DNA from: Pseudorasbora parva
Taxonomy: Eukaryota > Chordata > Actinopteri > Cypriniformes > Gobionidae
Length of the DNA: 64,000 nt
NCBI RefSeq assembly: GCF_024679245.1
Contig: NC_090186.1
Coordinates: 34,298,946-34,362,945 of the forward strand
Direction of reading: 5' to 3'
This document shows, piece after piece, positions 13,191 through 25,641 of this stretch; position 1 is the stretch's first letter; every line of letters begins with the position of its first letter. The position numbers and the translations under genes were made by a program. Below the pieces are notes generated by a model that saw nothing but the letters and a program-made list of their open reading frames with translations, did not search any database and was not told the origin of the DNA.

Positions 13191-14718
13191 GGGGTACTTC
13201 AGCACTGGGAAGATAAATCTGTACTTAAAATGGGTCATTAATGTAGTAGAAATGTGAAATTCTTTTTTAATTTGGTGCCTTCTAGACTGAGAAAAGACAG
13301 AAAATGTATTTTTGTCTCATGGGAATGAAAGACTACAATTCCCAGAATGCTTCGCTGCCCTGTGAGGCCATTCCCAAAGCCACCAACTTGATTACTGTGA
13401 CTGAGTTGGAGAAGACACTACAATTAAAAACTGAACTTGTCTGTTCAATATAATGAGTGAGTCACCACGCTTGGGGCTGGGTTGAAACAATCGATTCACC
13501 AATTCTGAATCGATTTTTATATTAATTTCTAAAGATGGATCCGTAACTCAGAGGATCATTTTAATAATAGACCTACATTCTCCCTGTGAATTTTAATTTG
13601 TCGCGTCATTGAATTCACGCATGCGCGCGAGGTGGAAGGACATTAAAACAACGAACATGGCAGCTTTGAAAACTCCAGAACCGCCGCGGACAGAGAATAC
13701 TAGAGTAGGTAAACAAACTCAAGCCGAAGTTCTCGTCACTATACCGCCACCGCCGTGCTGAAGAAGCGCCGCCTGACAGAGAATACTAGAGTAAGGTAGA
13801 CGAGTAAACTTGGGCTGCTGGATATGTCGAGAACGCGGCTTACGCCACAGCCGTTCTCACTGCAGCGTGCGCTTACTGCCAAGGAAGTTGTACTGGCTGC
13901 CTCTCCACATTGCGCGTTCGCTGACTAGAGCACTCTGGAAGGGGGATTGTTCTTTACAACCATCAATACTCCATTAATTTGCAGTTGAATGTCATATATG
14001 AATGAAAATATCAATATGTTGCATCACTACAGTCCTGTAATATTGAGGTAACAGCTGGAAAAAATGCTTTCTTGAAAAACACTTATCTAAATCTCAAAGA
14101 TCGGGTCGGATCAGATTGGATCGAATAATGATAATCAATTCAAGATCTTGAGAATCAGAATCGAATCGATTCTTGAAATTTGAATCAAAACCCAGCCCTT
14201 CACCGCGCGAGTGTCACAGCACTGAGCACTAACTGCAGGAGTCAGATAAATGAGCTGATGAGCTCTCGTGATGAGAGCTGAGGTAATCGCGACTACACTC
14301 ACGGGATACATTCACAACGCGAGTTTAGTCTGGCGCGTTTCAGTTCATGCCTTTGCAAGCTTAACTTTCATAGAAATTAATTTGAGAAGTTAAAAGACTT
14401 ACATTGCTCACCATAGCTCCGTTTAAATGAGTGCCTGTAGCTGCGAGCTCAGCTCTGAGTGTGATCTCCATCCCCCATGCGCGGGTTCAAAACATGCGGA
14501 AATGGCTACCTCTGCTGGCTGTAGTCTTTAGCCTTTGCCCAAACATTCCTCCTATGATGGAAATATCGTCAATTTGCATCATAGGAGGAATTTTTCCAGA
14601 AATAAAATGCATAAATCTCTTGTCTCAGGGGGGTATGAGGGGGGAAAGCACAATCATTTGAATTTATCTCAGGGTTTCTACTGATACAAAGCCATATGCT
14701 AATCGCTGAAGTAACCCT
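13191..14718 (+). mobile_element. TTAA-flanked element, family 1, carrying a hAT insertion
   Basis: TTAA sits at 13187-13190 and 14719-14722, with inverted ends GGGGTACTTCAGCACT and GCTGAAGTAACCCT. Removing the nested hAT element leaves about 790 bp, matching the 755-bp copy at 774-1528. Confidence 0.8.
13470..14199 (+). mobile_element. Non-autonomous hAT element nested in a TTAA element
   Basis: The ends are GGGGCTGGGTTGAAAC and the inverse AAAACCCAGCCCT. Flanking 8-bp target copies are TCACCACG (13462-13469) and TCACCGCG (14200-14207), differing at one base. The unoccupied version of the site can be read in reverse at about 1240-1252 in the family 1 copy, as GCGGTGACTC. Subterminal AATCGATTC motifs occur at both ends. 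Confidence 0.75.
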
Positions 14719-14904
14719 TTAAAAACACAAAACACAATAGTCACTAGTATTGCAGTTATTATAGTACACAATATTAACAGTAAAGCTGTTAAATTGAAAA
14801 TAAGGTGAGTGTGAGACGTGGCGTAATGGTCAGGCGTCCATCCAACGCATTTTTACATTAAAAAAATTATTAAACGCTGCAGAGCTGACTGATTGATCCA
14901 ACAG

Positions 14905-15375
14905 AGCTTTATATATCTCCTCAACCATCACCAATGTGCATAATTCACCTGGATGAGGGGATGTGGAGAGTAGATGGAGTGATGAAGCCAATCAGTATAT
15001 GTATATGGGCATGATTCGGATGCTTTGATGATGGACAGAGGCCAATGGGCAAATTTGGCCAGGATGCCAGGGTTACACCTCTACTCTGTTTCGAAGCACA
15101 TTCTGGGTTTCATTCTGAGTGTCAGGACCTCGGTTTAACGTCTCATCTGAAGGACGGTACTTTTTGACAGTATGGTGCCCCCATCACTAATATACTGGGG
15201 CGTTATGACCCACACATAACACAGGGTGAGCACCCCCGCTGGCCTCATTAACACCTCTTCCAGCAGCAACCCATTTACCCAGGTCTCCTATCCAGGTACT
15301 GACCAGGCTCAGCCCTGCTTAGTGCTTAGCTTCAGTCTTAGGTGCTACCTGGTTGCAATGATTGGCCCAAAGCAG
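14905..15375 (-). mobile_element. 5S-rRNA-derived SINE (SINE3 type), diverged
   Basis: On the minus strand the head resembles 5S rRNA (AAGCAGGGCTGAGCCTGG, then CAGTACCTGGAT). The body is shared with the copy at 29917-30454 (CAATGGGCAAATTTGGCCAG). The 5S-like head is more damaged here than in the second copy. Confidence 0.7.
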
Positions 15376-16439
15376 TGTACTTGCCTGTCCTGTCATCCTA
15401 CGTGCTTATTCTGGTTCACACATAGACATAAGAGACAAACTTCTCATGCCAAAAAAATTGCTGATCTATATGGGTTATGAACTGAGAAATCAACTTTCTC
15501 TTGAGCCTTTGATATAGCAAAAGGTCATGACAATATAAGAATATCCTTTTAAGTTTCTGAGCTGAAAACTTATTTTAGTAAAAGAAAAGCTTTTAAAGAC
15601 ACCAGGCCCAGAAAACGAGATTCTTTAATCAATGAAGTATTAGAAGGGTGAAATGTTGCCTCTGTGTACGCTGCTTCTGTAGCTCCGCCCACCGACCCGT
15701 GAAGCTAAACTGATCGCGCTTCCGAGCAATAAACGTGCCGATGAGAGCAAGGTAATCGTTTGTAAACAAGACACAATATTTTCAGGCATATTGAGATTAA
15801 ATCACAATGCTGTGCCTTTTATATTGGATATAAAAGGAATGGTGCAACACACTTATGGGAGTAAAACTGCGTTGTTACAGATATTGATTATGTGTACATA
15901 ATGTGTCCAACTGAGCATACCAGCATGCTGTCACAGGCTGGAGAATCTCCTATTTGTTGGTTCATTGCGATTCGGGATCCGAACAGATCAGATCGGTCAT
16001 GTAAAGTTATGGGCCAGGGGGCTTGCAAAGCCCAACATCCCAGGGCTATGTGTTTTCCAGATCAAAATGTAAGCACGTCGACAGGCAGGCGAATCTTAAA
16101 TAGTGAAATAACATTCTTTTTTTTTGATCTGCGTTGTTAATGTTCACCACTGTCTCGACTTGATATTTGAAGAGCACACGCCCGCTTATGTGTGCGGTTC
16201 ACGCTTATCCACTGATCATGCGGGCCAAGTAATAAAAAAAAAGAAGAATTACAGGTGGATAAGAGATGAAGCGTTGTGTTTGTTTGATAAATACATAGAA
16301 CGTGGGGGAGAGGACGCTGGCGTTGTCTGTTCGCCGCTTCTCCACCCACAACAAATCATGTTAATGTACTATTAGATTTAGATTTAATTTTATTTCCTTA
16401 TGTTTGTGACTAGTCTAACAGTCAGAGCTACAATTGGGA

Positions 16440-17215
16440 CTGTTGCTGATTGCTGGCAGCCACTGAGAGGTCGTTGTTCGTCGTTTCGCCGTTTTCAACC
16501 GCTTCTCTAATGTTTACGTTTGAATTGCTGCGGTTGGTTTCTGGTTTGGAGGACATTTGATATTTTTCGCCGCGGGTGCTCACTGGTGGTCTCCCTTGGG
16601 CTTAAGCTGCATGGTGGCTGAAGTTTGCACCGGGCTAGCGTCATCCGGGCTCTCGTCGTCGGCGTCCGGCATGATGTTGGGATGTTCTGCTTCTCGGCTG
16701 CGCCGGCTGCACCGCTGTTCCGTCCTGCATTGCGACCGTGGAGCGACATCTGCGCCGGCCCCGGTGTGTCCACAGAAGTGCCCGGAGGAATGTTCTGCCT
16801 CCTGCATGGTGCTGCAGCGATCCCCATCGTTTGAATCATCATGAAGAAGACCCATCATCTGGTCTTCAGCTGTCGTGCCTCGGCGATGTCATCGGGACAC
16901 TGCCGCTGGGAGAAATCTGAAACATGGAGTGGACCACAGTGTGCTGCGGAGCTAACAGAGACTTCCACCATCAGCTGTTTTCTGTCCACCATCAGCTCTG
17001 TTTCTGTTCACCATCAGCTCTGTTTCTGTTCACCATCAGCTCTGTTTCTGTTCTGTTTTCTGTGTTGGTTGATTGTTTGTAGTATTCTATATTTTTACTT
17101 GTTATTCATTTTTTGTTGTTATCCCCCCCCCCCCCCCCCCCCTGTTGCACTTTGAGATTCTTCGGAATGAAAAGTGCATTATAAATAAAATCTATTATTA
17201 TTATTATTATTATAA
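16440..17215 (+). mobile_element. Non-LTR retroposon fragment with (ATT)n tail
   Basis: The 3' end reads TTGCACTTTGAGATTCTTCG and AAAGTGCATTATAAATAAAA, then (ATT)n, a tail common on fish L2-like retroposons. The GC-rich upstream part resembles an untranslated leader. No reverse transcriptase was seen. The 5' boundary is uncertain. Confidence 0.5.
16965..17056 (+). repeat. 22-bp tandem repeat within the retroposon
   Basis: The unit CACCATCAGCTCTGTTTCTG plus TT is present about three and a half times, followed by T-rich sequence and a run of about 20 C at 17124-17143. Confidence 0.8.
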
Positions 17216-17529
17216 ATACGCTTTGAGAGCCCTGTCAGATAATTATTCCGTTTGCCGCTTTTAAAACAATCCCTCCCGTGAACTGACAAGGTAGCAGAAG
17301 TTCATTAAATATGCAAATCTTTTCCAATCCTAGCCATGGCCGTTTTCTTCCGAGTCTCCAGTGCGGCACGCCCATCAGAACCCAGTGTTCAGAAGACGGT
17401 CTCAAAACCAGTGTAGAAAATAGCCTATTACTTTTTCACTATGATGTTTTTGAATGTAAAAACAGCACACACGTCATTAGTTAACCTACAGTTTAAAAAA
17501 ATAGAAAAGCCAGGTCATGACACCTTTAA

Positions 17530-18526
17530 TGGTATTTTTTGTCCTGTTCACAAATTATCGGTTAATGGTAATTTACCAGTAAACACTGTGTGTAAGGGGC
17601 TATCGTCTTCAAAAAGCTGATTTTTCATTATAGTTATACTTTTTTTCTCACAATGAAAGTAGTATCACACTGGTGCAACTGCAGTTGGTTCAAAAAAAAT
17701 ATTTTTCTTTGTTGTATTTATTTTATTTTACAAAGCGACTTTCAAAGGAAAAACACAAGCCAACAATATTAGCACTACCTCCATACTGAGCAATAGATTA
17801 ACTAGAGTAGTACAGAAGTTAAAGAGATATGTAACAGCAGAAACAAGTCCATGAGATGGTTGGAGAAAACGGCAAAACCCAATTCAAGGTCTTCGGTGGC
17901 AGAATGGCTGTCTTTGGCTGATTTCTTCCCAGTGTCACATCATAGTGGTTATATGCACGCAGTATCTTCGCGAATTGGAATTTCAGCGTTTTTTTTCTAA
18001 CAGCAAGCGTTAGATCGTAGTGCAGGGTGGACTGCGCCACAGATCAAAGAAGGCTTTCTATTAGCAAGCCCTTTCACAGCAGATTTACGATTCGTCTGCA
18101 AGGAGCCATTGATTATGTGTATTGCTAGCAGGAATGAGCTGTCACTTCAGACCATGCCTGCTATGGAGTCATATGACTGTTATGCTCAATTCATTTGAGA
18201 TACGGTACCCATCATACATTTTACAGTTAAAAGGGACCTATTTCAGAACTGGTCAGGCTTGAATCTTTGTTGTTTTTCCAGAACCTGTTGGTCGAAAGTG
18301 GTGCCTGGCATCCTTTCGCCACTATTATTTTGTAGTTCTAGATTATATAATCAAAGGTGAATACAACAACATATGTGTATCCGATAGAAACAACAACCAT
18401 TACTGGCCTTTTCTCGTTTACTCCACTGGATGACTTCACTTTATTGTCCTGCTTTGTGTTTGTTTAGTAGAATGGTACCTTCAAGTTTGACTCTGTCGGC
18501 TGACATGTGACTCCCCTGTTTTCCAG
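17530..18526. other. Sequence upstream of ncoa1 coding exon 1
   Basis: Presumed 5' intron. The pyrimidine-rich run CTCCCCTGTTTTCCAG precedes the exon at 18527. Nothing else is recognised. Confidence 0.5.
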
Positions 18527-18543
18527 GTGTGCATATGCTCAAA

Positions 18544-18632
18544 ATGAGTGCTGCAGGGGAAAATGCCCTTGACCCCAACACCCCAGAGTCACGGAAGAGG
18601 AAGGGCTCTCCATGTGATACCTCTGGTCCCAG
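18544..18632 (+). CDS. ncoa1: ncoa1 coding exon 1 (start codon, nuclear localisation region)
   Basis: The exon follows a pyrimidine-rich acceptor ending at 18526 and reaches a GT donor at 18633. The chosen ATG at 18544 gives [12 protein letters not shown], which matches the conserved MSGLG-type SRC start, and it has A at -3. A second ATG nine bases upstream (18535) is in frame and would add MLK, but it has C at -3. The exon contains RKRKGSP, a basic stretch conserved in SRC proteins and probably part of the nuclear localisation signal. It ends in phase 2. Confidence 0.9.
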
Positions 18633-19593
18633 GTGAAGTATGAGATCAACTTTCAGTCTTTCTTTCAGTTCACATTACTAGTGAGTATTTGATAAGATCT
18701 TAGCAATTATGTCATTTACGTAATACAATGACATACAATTAGGCTACTGACAATGCCGTCAAGGTGTGTCGGGGAAGTATTTTTATTTATTTTTTCAAAG
18801 TTTTGTTTGCTTTTGCCAATGTTTTAAAGGAAACTGGGATGGGGAATGCGATCATAGCCCAGGCCGGAATCAAACCCCAGTCCCTGTGCACACAACAGCT
18901 CTTTATCGGTCATGATATAGGTCAACAGTGGGTTGTTTTTAGGTGTAACATAGCTGGCCAGTGTGTTTTTTTGTTTTTTTAATTAAGGTTTCCTTGTGTC
19001 AGGGTTGGTTTGAGGAGAACAGGTCTTTCAGGCTGAGTGATACTCTTCCATAGGGCCTTGGTGGGGCTAATGTAACTGCCTGTTTCTACAGCAACCCCAC
19101 ACAGCGCCCTGACCTGTGTATGCAGCGCGCCTGCGCACAACCTTGGCAAGCCGCTGACCTACTTTCTCTGCTGTCTTCTCCCACACACACACACACACAC
19201 ACATGGTAACATGCGCTCGCACTTGCAAGTCATTCGTATGTACATGCACTCGCTCACCCAGCAGCAGCACTAAAGATAAGCAATTCCTCCATTCGCGCAC
19301 ACGTAAGCCAGCCGTTGGTCAAGCTGGAGGAAGGGGGAGCTGATTGTTAGTGTCTTTAAGATTTGTGTATTGAAATTAGCATTCATTAATTAATTGATTT
19401 TGTACTATGCATATGATTCATGTTTTTATTTTATTTGTTATGAACCATTTTTACTTGTTTTTTTAAAATGTATTCTTATTTATTGATTCCCCTAGCGCTT
19501 GATAAATAAATATATGTAGGGCCATTTTATTGTTTTTCTAATTCCATTTTAATTTTTCTGGATAACGTTTTATGATATTAAATATAATAATAA

Positions 19594-19681
<88 letters not shown>

Positions 19682-21055
19682 TACACTCACCTAAAGCGGA
19701 ACACCTGTTCAATTTCTCATTAATGCAATTATCTAATTAACCAATCACATGACAGTTGCTTCAATACATTTAGGGTTTTCGTGCACAACCATTTCTAGGA
19801 TTTACAGAGAATGGTGTGAAAAGGGAAAAACATCCAGTATGTGGCAGTCTTGTGGGCGAAAATTCCTTGTTGATGCTAGAGGTCAGAGGAGAATGGCCCG
19901 CTGATAGAAGAGCAACTTTGACTGAAATAACCACTTGTTACAACCGAGGTATGCAGAAATGTATTCGTGAAGCCGCAACACACACAACCTTGACCAAAAA
20001 GTCTTAACCAAGACCCCACCGGGTACCTCTCATCTCCACTACAAATAGGAAAAAGAGGCTACAATTTGCACACGCTCACCAAAGTTGGACAGTTGAAGAC
20101 TGGAAAAATGTTTGCCTGCTCTGATGAGTCTCGATTTCTGTTAAGACATTCAGATAGAGTCAGAATTTGGCGTAAACGGAATGAGAACATGGATTCATCT
20201 TGTCTTGTTACCACTGTGCAGTCTGGTGGTGTAATGGTGATGGGGATGTTTTCTGGCACACTTTAGGCCCCTTAGTGCCAATTGAGCATTGTTTAAATGC
20301 CACAGCCTACCTGAGCATTGTGGGATTGACCATGTCCATCCCTTTATGACCACCATGTACCCATCCTCTGATAGCTACTTCCAGCAGGATAATGCACCAT
20401 GTCACAAAGCTTGAATAAATTCAAATTGATTTCTTGAACATGACAATGAGTTCACTGTACAAAAATGGCCCCCACAGTCACCAGATCTCAACCCAATAGA
20501 GCATCTTTGGGATGTGGTGGAACGGGAGCTTTGTGCCCTGGATGTGCATCCCACAAATTTCCATCAATTACAAGAGGCTATCCTATCAGTATGGGCCAAC
20601 ATTTCTAAAAAATGCTTTCAGCACTTTGTTGAATCAATGCCACATAGAATTAAGGCAGTTCTGAAGGCAAAAGGGGGTCAAACAGTAATATGGTGTTCAG
20701 CTGTGAAGGCTCTGCCCTATGTGGTGGGGAGCAGTAGCTCATTTGCATTTAAAGGAGATACACACAAAAAAGCTCATATGTGATCCGTGCAGGCAAAATT
20801 AGTCATAATCAAAATATTATAATCATAATAAAAAATATTATTGTTGTTCTCAAAAAATAAAAGAAATAAATAAATCCTACAAAATGATTTATGATTTGTT
20901 GGAATCAGATTTGAAAATGATATAGTCAGAAAAGTACATTTTGAGAAAAGTCAAGCTTAAGATTTCTGAAGGTTCCAAAACACAATCACCTTTCCATAAC
21001 ACCTTAGAATCTCTGGTAATTTGACACACACAAGTTAAAACCAAATATCTATAGG

Positions 21056-21128
<73 letters not shown>

Positions 21129-24100
21129 CTGAGACTTATATTACATTTTATAAAACGGCATAATAGGTGCCCTTTAAGATCTACTGTACCACACAGATGT
21201 TTTTTTAACATGAAATGTTTTTCCCCAACGGTTAACCAAACATTCACATAAGACATAACAGATAATGTTTGCGTGAATACTCGCCATGGCAGATATTTTG
21301 AAATACTGCAATTCTGTGGATATAAGGATCGCACCTTTTCTAAGGCGTCAGAGTGAGAGAGCAGGGGTGTAATCCCGATATCCTGGCTAAATATTCCCAT
21401 TGACCCCTGTCCATCATGGCCTCCTAATCATCCCCATATACACTCATTGTCACACCATTTCATTCTTAAATTCATCTTAAAGTAAAAAAGTATATGCATT
21501 TTTAATTTACATATACACTACCGGCCTTAAAAGTTTTTGGATTGGCAAAATATTTTTGAAAAAAAGTTGGAAATGCTCACCAAGGCTTCATTTATTTGAT
21601 CAAAAATACAGTAAAAACGGTAATCTTGTGAAATAATATTACAATTTAATATTACAATTTAAAACAACTGTAATTTAATGTAATGCAATGTAATTTATTT
21701 ATTCCTGTTTTGGCAAATCTGAATGTTCAGCATCATTACTCTGGTCTTCAGTGTCACATGATCCTGCAGAAATCCTTGTATTATGCCAATTTGATGCTCA
21801 AGAAATATTTTTTATTATTATCAACGTTGAGAACACTTGTGCTGTCCTATACTCAGTATGTGTTAGAGCAGGGATTGTTGTAGAATAAACACTGGCCACT
21901 GAAACTCCCCTATTCGGTGTCTTTAGAGTCCGTGCATTTTTGTGCAATCTTTTCTGTTGCTTTCAGTTGCACAGTGCCTGCAATTATAGCACTCTTGTTT
22001 TTGACTGGATGATAAATGGGCTCAGATCTGAAGCCTTTGCATTCCATTGATATCTAACATTACTTCACCATAGCCCCTGACCATCTGTCTTTCGCTCCTA
22101 TTCAGCCTTTCTCTCTTTCTGTCTCTCTTCTCAGCTTGATAACCCATGTGCAGCTTAAGCCTTTGAAGAATGCCTTCTAGTGCAAGGACTGCATGCGCCC
22201 GACCCTTATTAGCCCTACAATGATACATCTGTGTAAAAGTGTGTGTTTTAGCCTCGCTCTGGTTCCAGGCCACCCACAGTTTGTCCTTGAGTGCACCTAT
22301 AGTCTCCTCTCGGCCCGGAATTCTTCCTTTTAACTGCAGAATCCCTTGCCTCTATCAGGTGGCGGAACGCTGAGGCCACTAAAGACGGGGTTCAGGGGCT
22401 GTTTGTGATCATAGTGCTCTCTGAGCATCATGAATTATTCAGACCCCAAGTCCTTGCAGAATGCCCACTCAGTCTCTATGCCAAACTTTACCACTTCAAG
22501 GCTTTGTCTTAAAAACATCATAACATAGACTAGCAACAGGCTGGCTTTTTCTTTTGTTTATTTTTTTCCCTTCCAAGTGCAGTTGGTTGCTCATGTGCCA
22601 GCAAAGGAAGGGAGAGCCGATTAGACTCTTTACATTTTCAGTAGTTTTTTCTAAGAAGTAGAGATCATTTTGTATTATTTTGTTTGTTTTGAACCATATA
22701 TAGTTAATTTTTGTTTATATATTTATCTCCCCTCCCCATATTAATTATATATTTAATATATAAATCAGGGCTGTCAAATGATTCACAGTGATTAATCACA
22801 TACGAAATAAAATTTTGTGTTTACATGTACTTATGTATATTTGTATACACACATAAATGTAGATATTTAAGAAATGTTGCATGTATATACAGAGATAGAG
22901 AAGAGATAGATATAATTTATATTATATATAAATACAAATATTTTATATACAAATATGACACATTTTTCTTAAATCTATCCATGTGTGTAATATATACATA
23001 CGTATACACCAGCACACACACACACACACACAATTAATGTAAACGCAGACTTTTATTTTGATGCGATTAATTTAATATACTAATATTAATAAATTATTGT
23101 AAGTCATTTTAATTATATAGAAAGTATTATATATTCAAATATTGTATATTTACATTTTCAATATACTTAAATGTGCAAATTTGAAACTTATTTTCATATA
23201 AGTTTTTTGTGTCTTTTTTTAAAAGACAGCATTTAAAAGTAAAAAAAAAAGTATTATTGTGAAATATTATAATTTAAAATAACCTTTCTATTTGAATACA
23301 TTTTAAAATGTTATTTGGGCTGTTCCTGTGATCATCATTACTCCAGTCTTCAGTGTCACGTGATCTTTCAGAAAACATTCTAATATGATGATTTGCTGCT
23401 CATAAAACATTTCTTATTATTATCAATGTTGAAAAAAAGTTGTGCTGCTTAATATTTTTTTGGAAACCATAGTAAATATTGTTCATGATTCTTTGTTGAA
23501 TAAAACAGTTTAAAGAACAGCTTATATTTAAATAAATATTTTTTGTAACAATGCAAGTACATTTGTATCCATTTTATTTAAATCATACTGATCCCAAAAT
23601 TAGTACTGTATTTTTAATAGATAACAATTAATGTATTTTTTTTTTTTTAAATATTGTAATATTTTCATTTAAATTGTAAGGTACAGTGCTTTTAGAATTT
23701 AAGTGCTTAGATTCTTTCAAGTAAGTGCTAAAAAAAAAGTTTAAAAAAAATTCATGTTTGTGTGTATTATAGTGTGGAGAAGCGTCGGCGGGAGCTGGAA
23801 TGCCGCTATATTGACGAACTGGCTGAGTTGCTATCGGCCAACATGAGCGACATTGCTAGCTTGAACGTGAAGCCGGACAAATGCCACATCTTAAAGAGCA
23901 CCGTGGACCAGATCCAGCAGATCAAGCGGCGCGAGCAGGGTGAGTAGAGGATGTCCGTGCTTTTCCTTTGAGGCTGTGTGTAGGCTGTGTACAAGTATTT
24001 CCATTCACTTCACCATACAGACAGGAAATCGACACTGGAGACGATTTTGACAGTTCAGTTGACTGCAACCATTTTAGTTAGGGTTTTTCCTCCATTAAAA

Positions 24101-25610
24101 ATATTCAATGTGCTACTCTGCAGTACTGGTACCTTCTGATTTTCGTCAGCTTTAAAACTCTCCTGTGAAGAAATGTTTCTATTTACAACAGGGCCGTTTC
24201 TAGCCTTTCTGGCACCCTAGGCAAGATTCATATGTTACACCCCCCCCCCCCCCCCCTTTTTTTTTTTTTTTTTTTTTACTATAACTTATAAAGCAAATAT
24301 GACTTCCTTATTTCATGGGCATATTGTACATGCATTAAGCATTGTAGGCTATTATGTATCTGAATACCATTGTTTGTATCGTCCTGAAACACTTAAAGCA
24401 CTGTTTATTTAATTTGTATTTTTGTTCTCTTTTATTTATTTGTCCATTTTTGTTGGACAAAAATATACAAATTATTGTATTTCTGCTTGTTTACTTGTCT
24501 TTTGTAACTGTTTTGAGGACCTTTTGCCTGGCTACATGATGAGGATTTTTGCCATAACCGAGCAGCCCACGTTATCCCATGAATAAATTGAATAATAGTT
24601 AAAAGTTAATATTACAAACCATTTCTGCTTTTATTTGGATATATTGTAAGTAATAGCTCATGAGTAGGGTACTTTGTACCGTGTATGTGGATGACTGTGT
24701 TTGTCTGCCACCAGTGAGGAACATTTTTGACCCAAGAAAAACCCTGTTAGTACATATAGCACTTAGGATGTTTGGTTTGTTGACATCCCTAATCTGATTA
24801 GAACTTGTGTTCCTTTAGTCATTTTAAAGATAAATGAGGGAAATAAACCGACACGAGAAACACAACAAAAGGTTTTAATCTGGTTTTTGGACTGGCTATA
24901 AATCACAGTGGTGAGAACGACATCGTTCTCTCGTCACTCCTTTTTTTAGGAGCTTCTAAATTGGTTGCGGAGGGCTTTTAGTGAAATATTTTTGGGGGGC
25001 CCAGAGGATGTGATTATTTGCTTGCCTTTTTGGTTTGTTTTTAATCAGTAACTGGACAGAGCTCTCAGACAAAGCCATAAAATGAGAACACAGATTATGT
25101 CCAAGACATTTTTTTGAAGGTCTGCTGGGATGTTGACTTCCTGTATACCTCTCCAAAGTTTGAGTTCAGTAATGTTTTTAAAGAAATTATTACCTTATTT
25201 TACAAGGATGCTTTCAATTGATTTGAAAGAAAGTACATTAAAACATTCATAAAGTAACAAAGGATTCAAATGTTAAATAAATGCTATTGCCCCTTTTCTG
25301 TATGTCAAAAAATTCTATCATCAAAAAACTGTATCCCAGTTTCCATAAAAATATTAAGCAGCACACCTGTTTTCAACATTAATAATAAGAAAAGTTTCAT
25401 TAACAGCAGCATATCAGAATGATTTCTGAAGTATCACATGACACTGAAAACTGGAGTAATGATTGCTGGAAAATTGCTGGAATACATTATATTCTAAAAT
25501 ATATAAAAATAGAAAGCAATAATAAAAAAGAAAAAAAAGAAATCTAGTGCTGTCAAATTGATTCATCGTAAATAAGCACGTTTTGAATTAGCGCACCTAA
25601 AATAAACATT

Positions 25611-25641
<31 letters not shown>

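Larger units (their letters stand above)
15475..17525. mobile_element. TTAA-type element, family 6, with a retroposon inside
   Basis: The right end is GGTCATGACACCT|TTAA (17526-17529). The left end is degraded around 15475. Two blocks (15485-15620 and about 17370-17515) match the ends of the inverted copy at 41639-42681. The middle is expanded by the retroposon at about 16440-17215. Confidence 0.6.

Noticed and set aside
16965..17056. CRISPR-like direct repeats
   Set aside because: The repeats are contiguous with no spacers, in a vertebrate retroposon.
16507..17155. Several overlapping 60-110-codon frames in a GC-rich block
   Set aside because: They sit in the leader-like part of a retroposon. 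No conserved domain; frames on both strands cancel as evidence.
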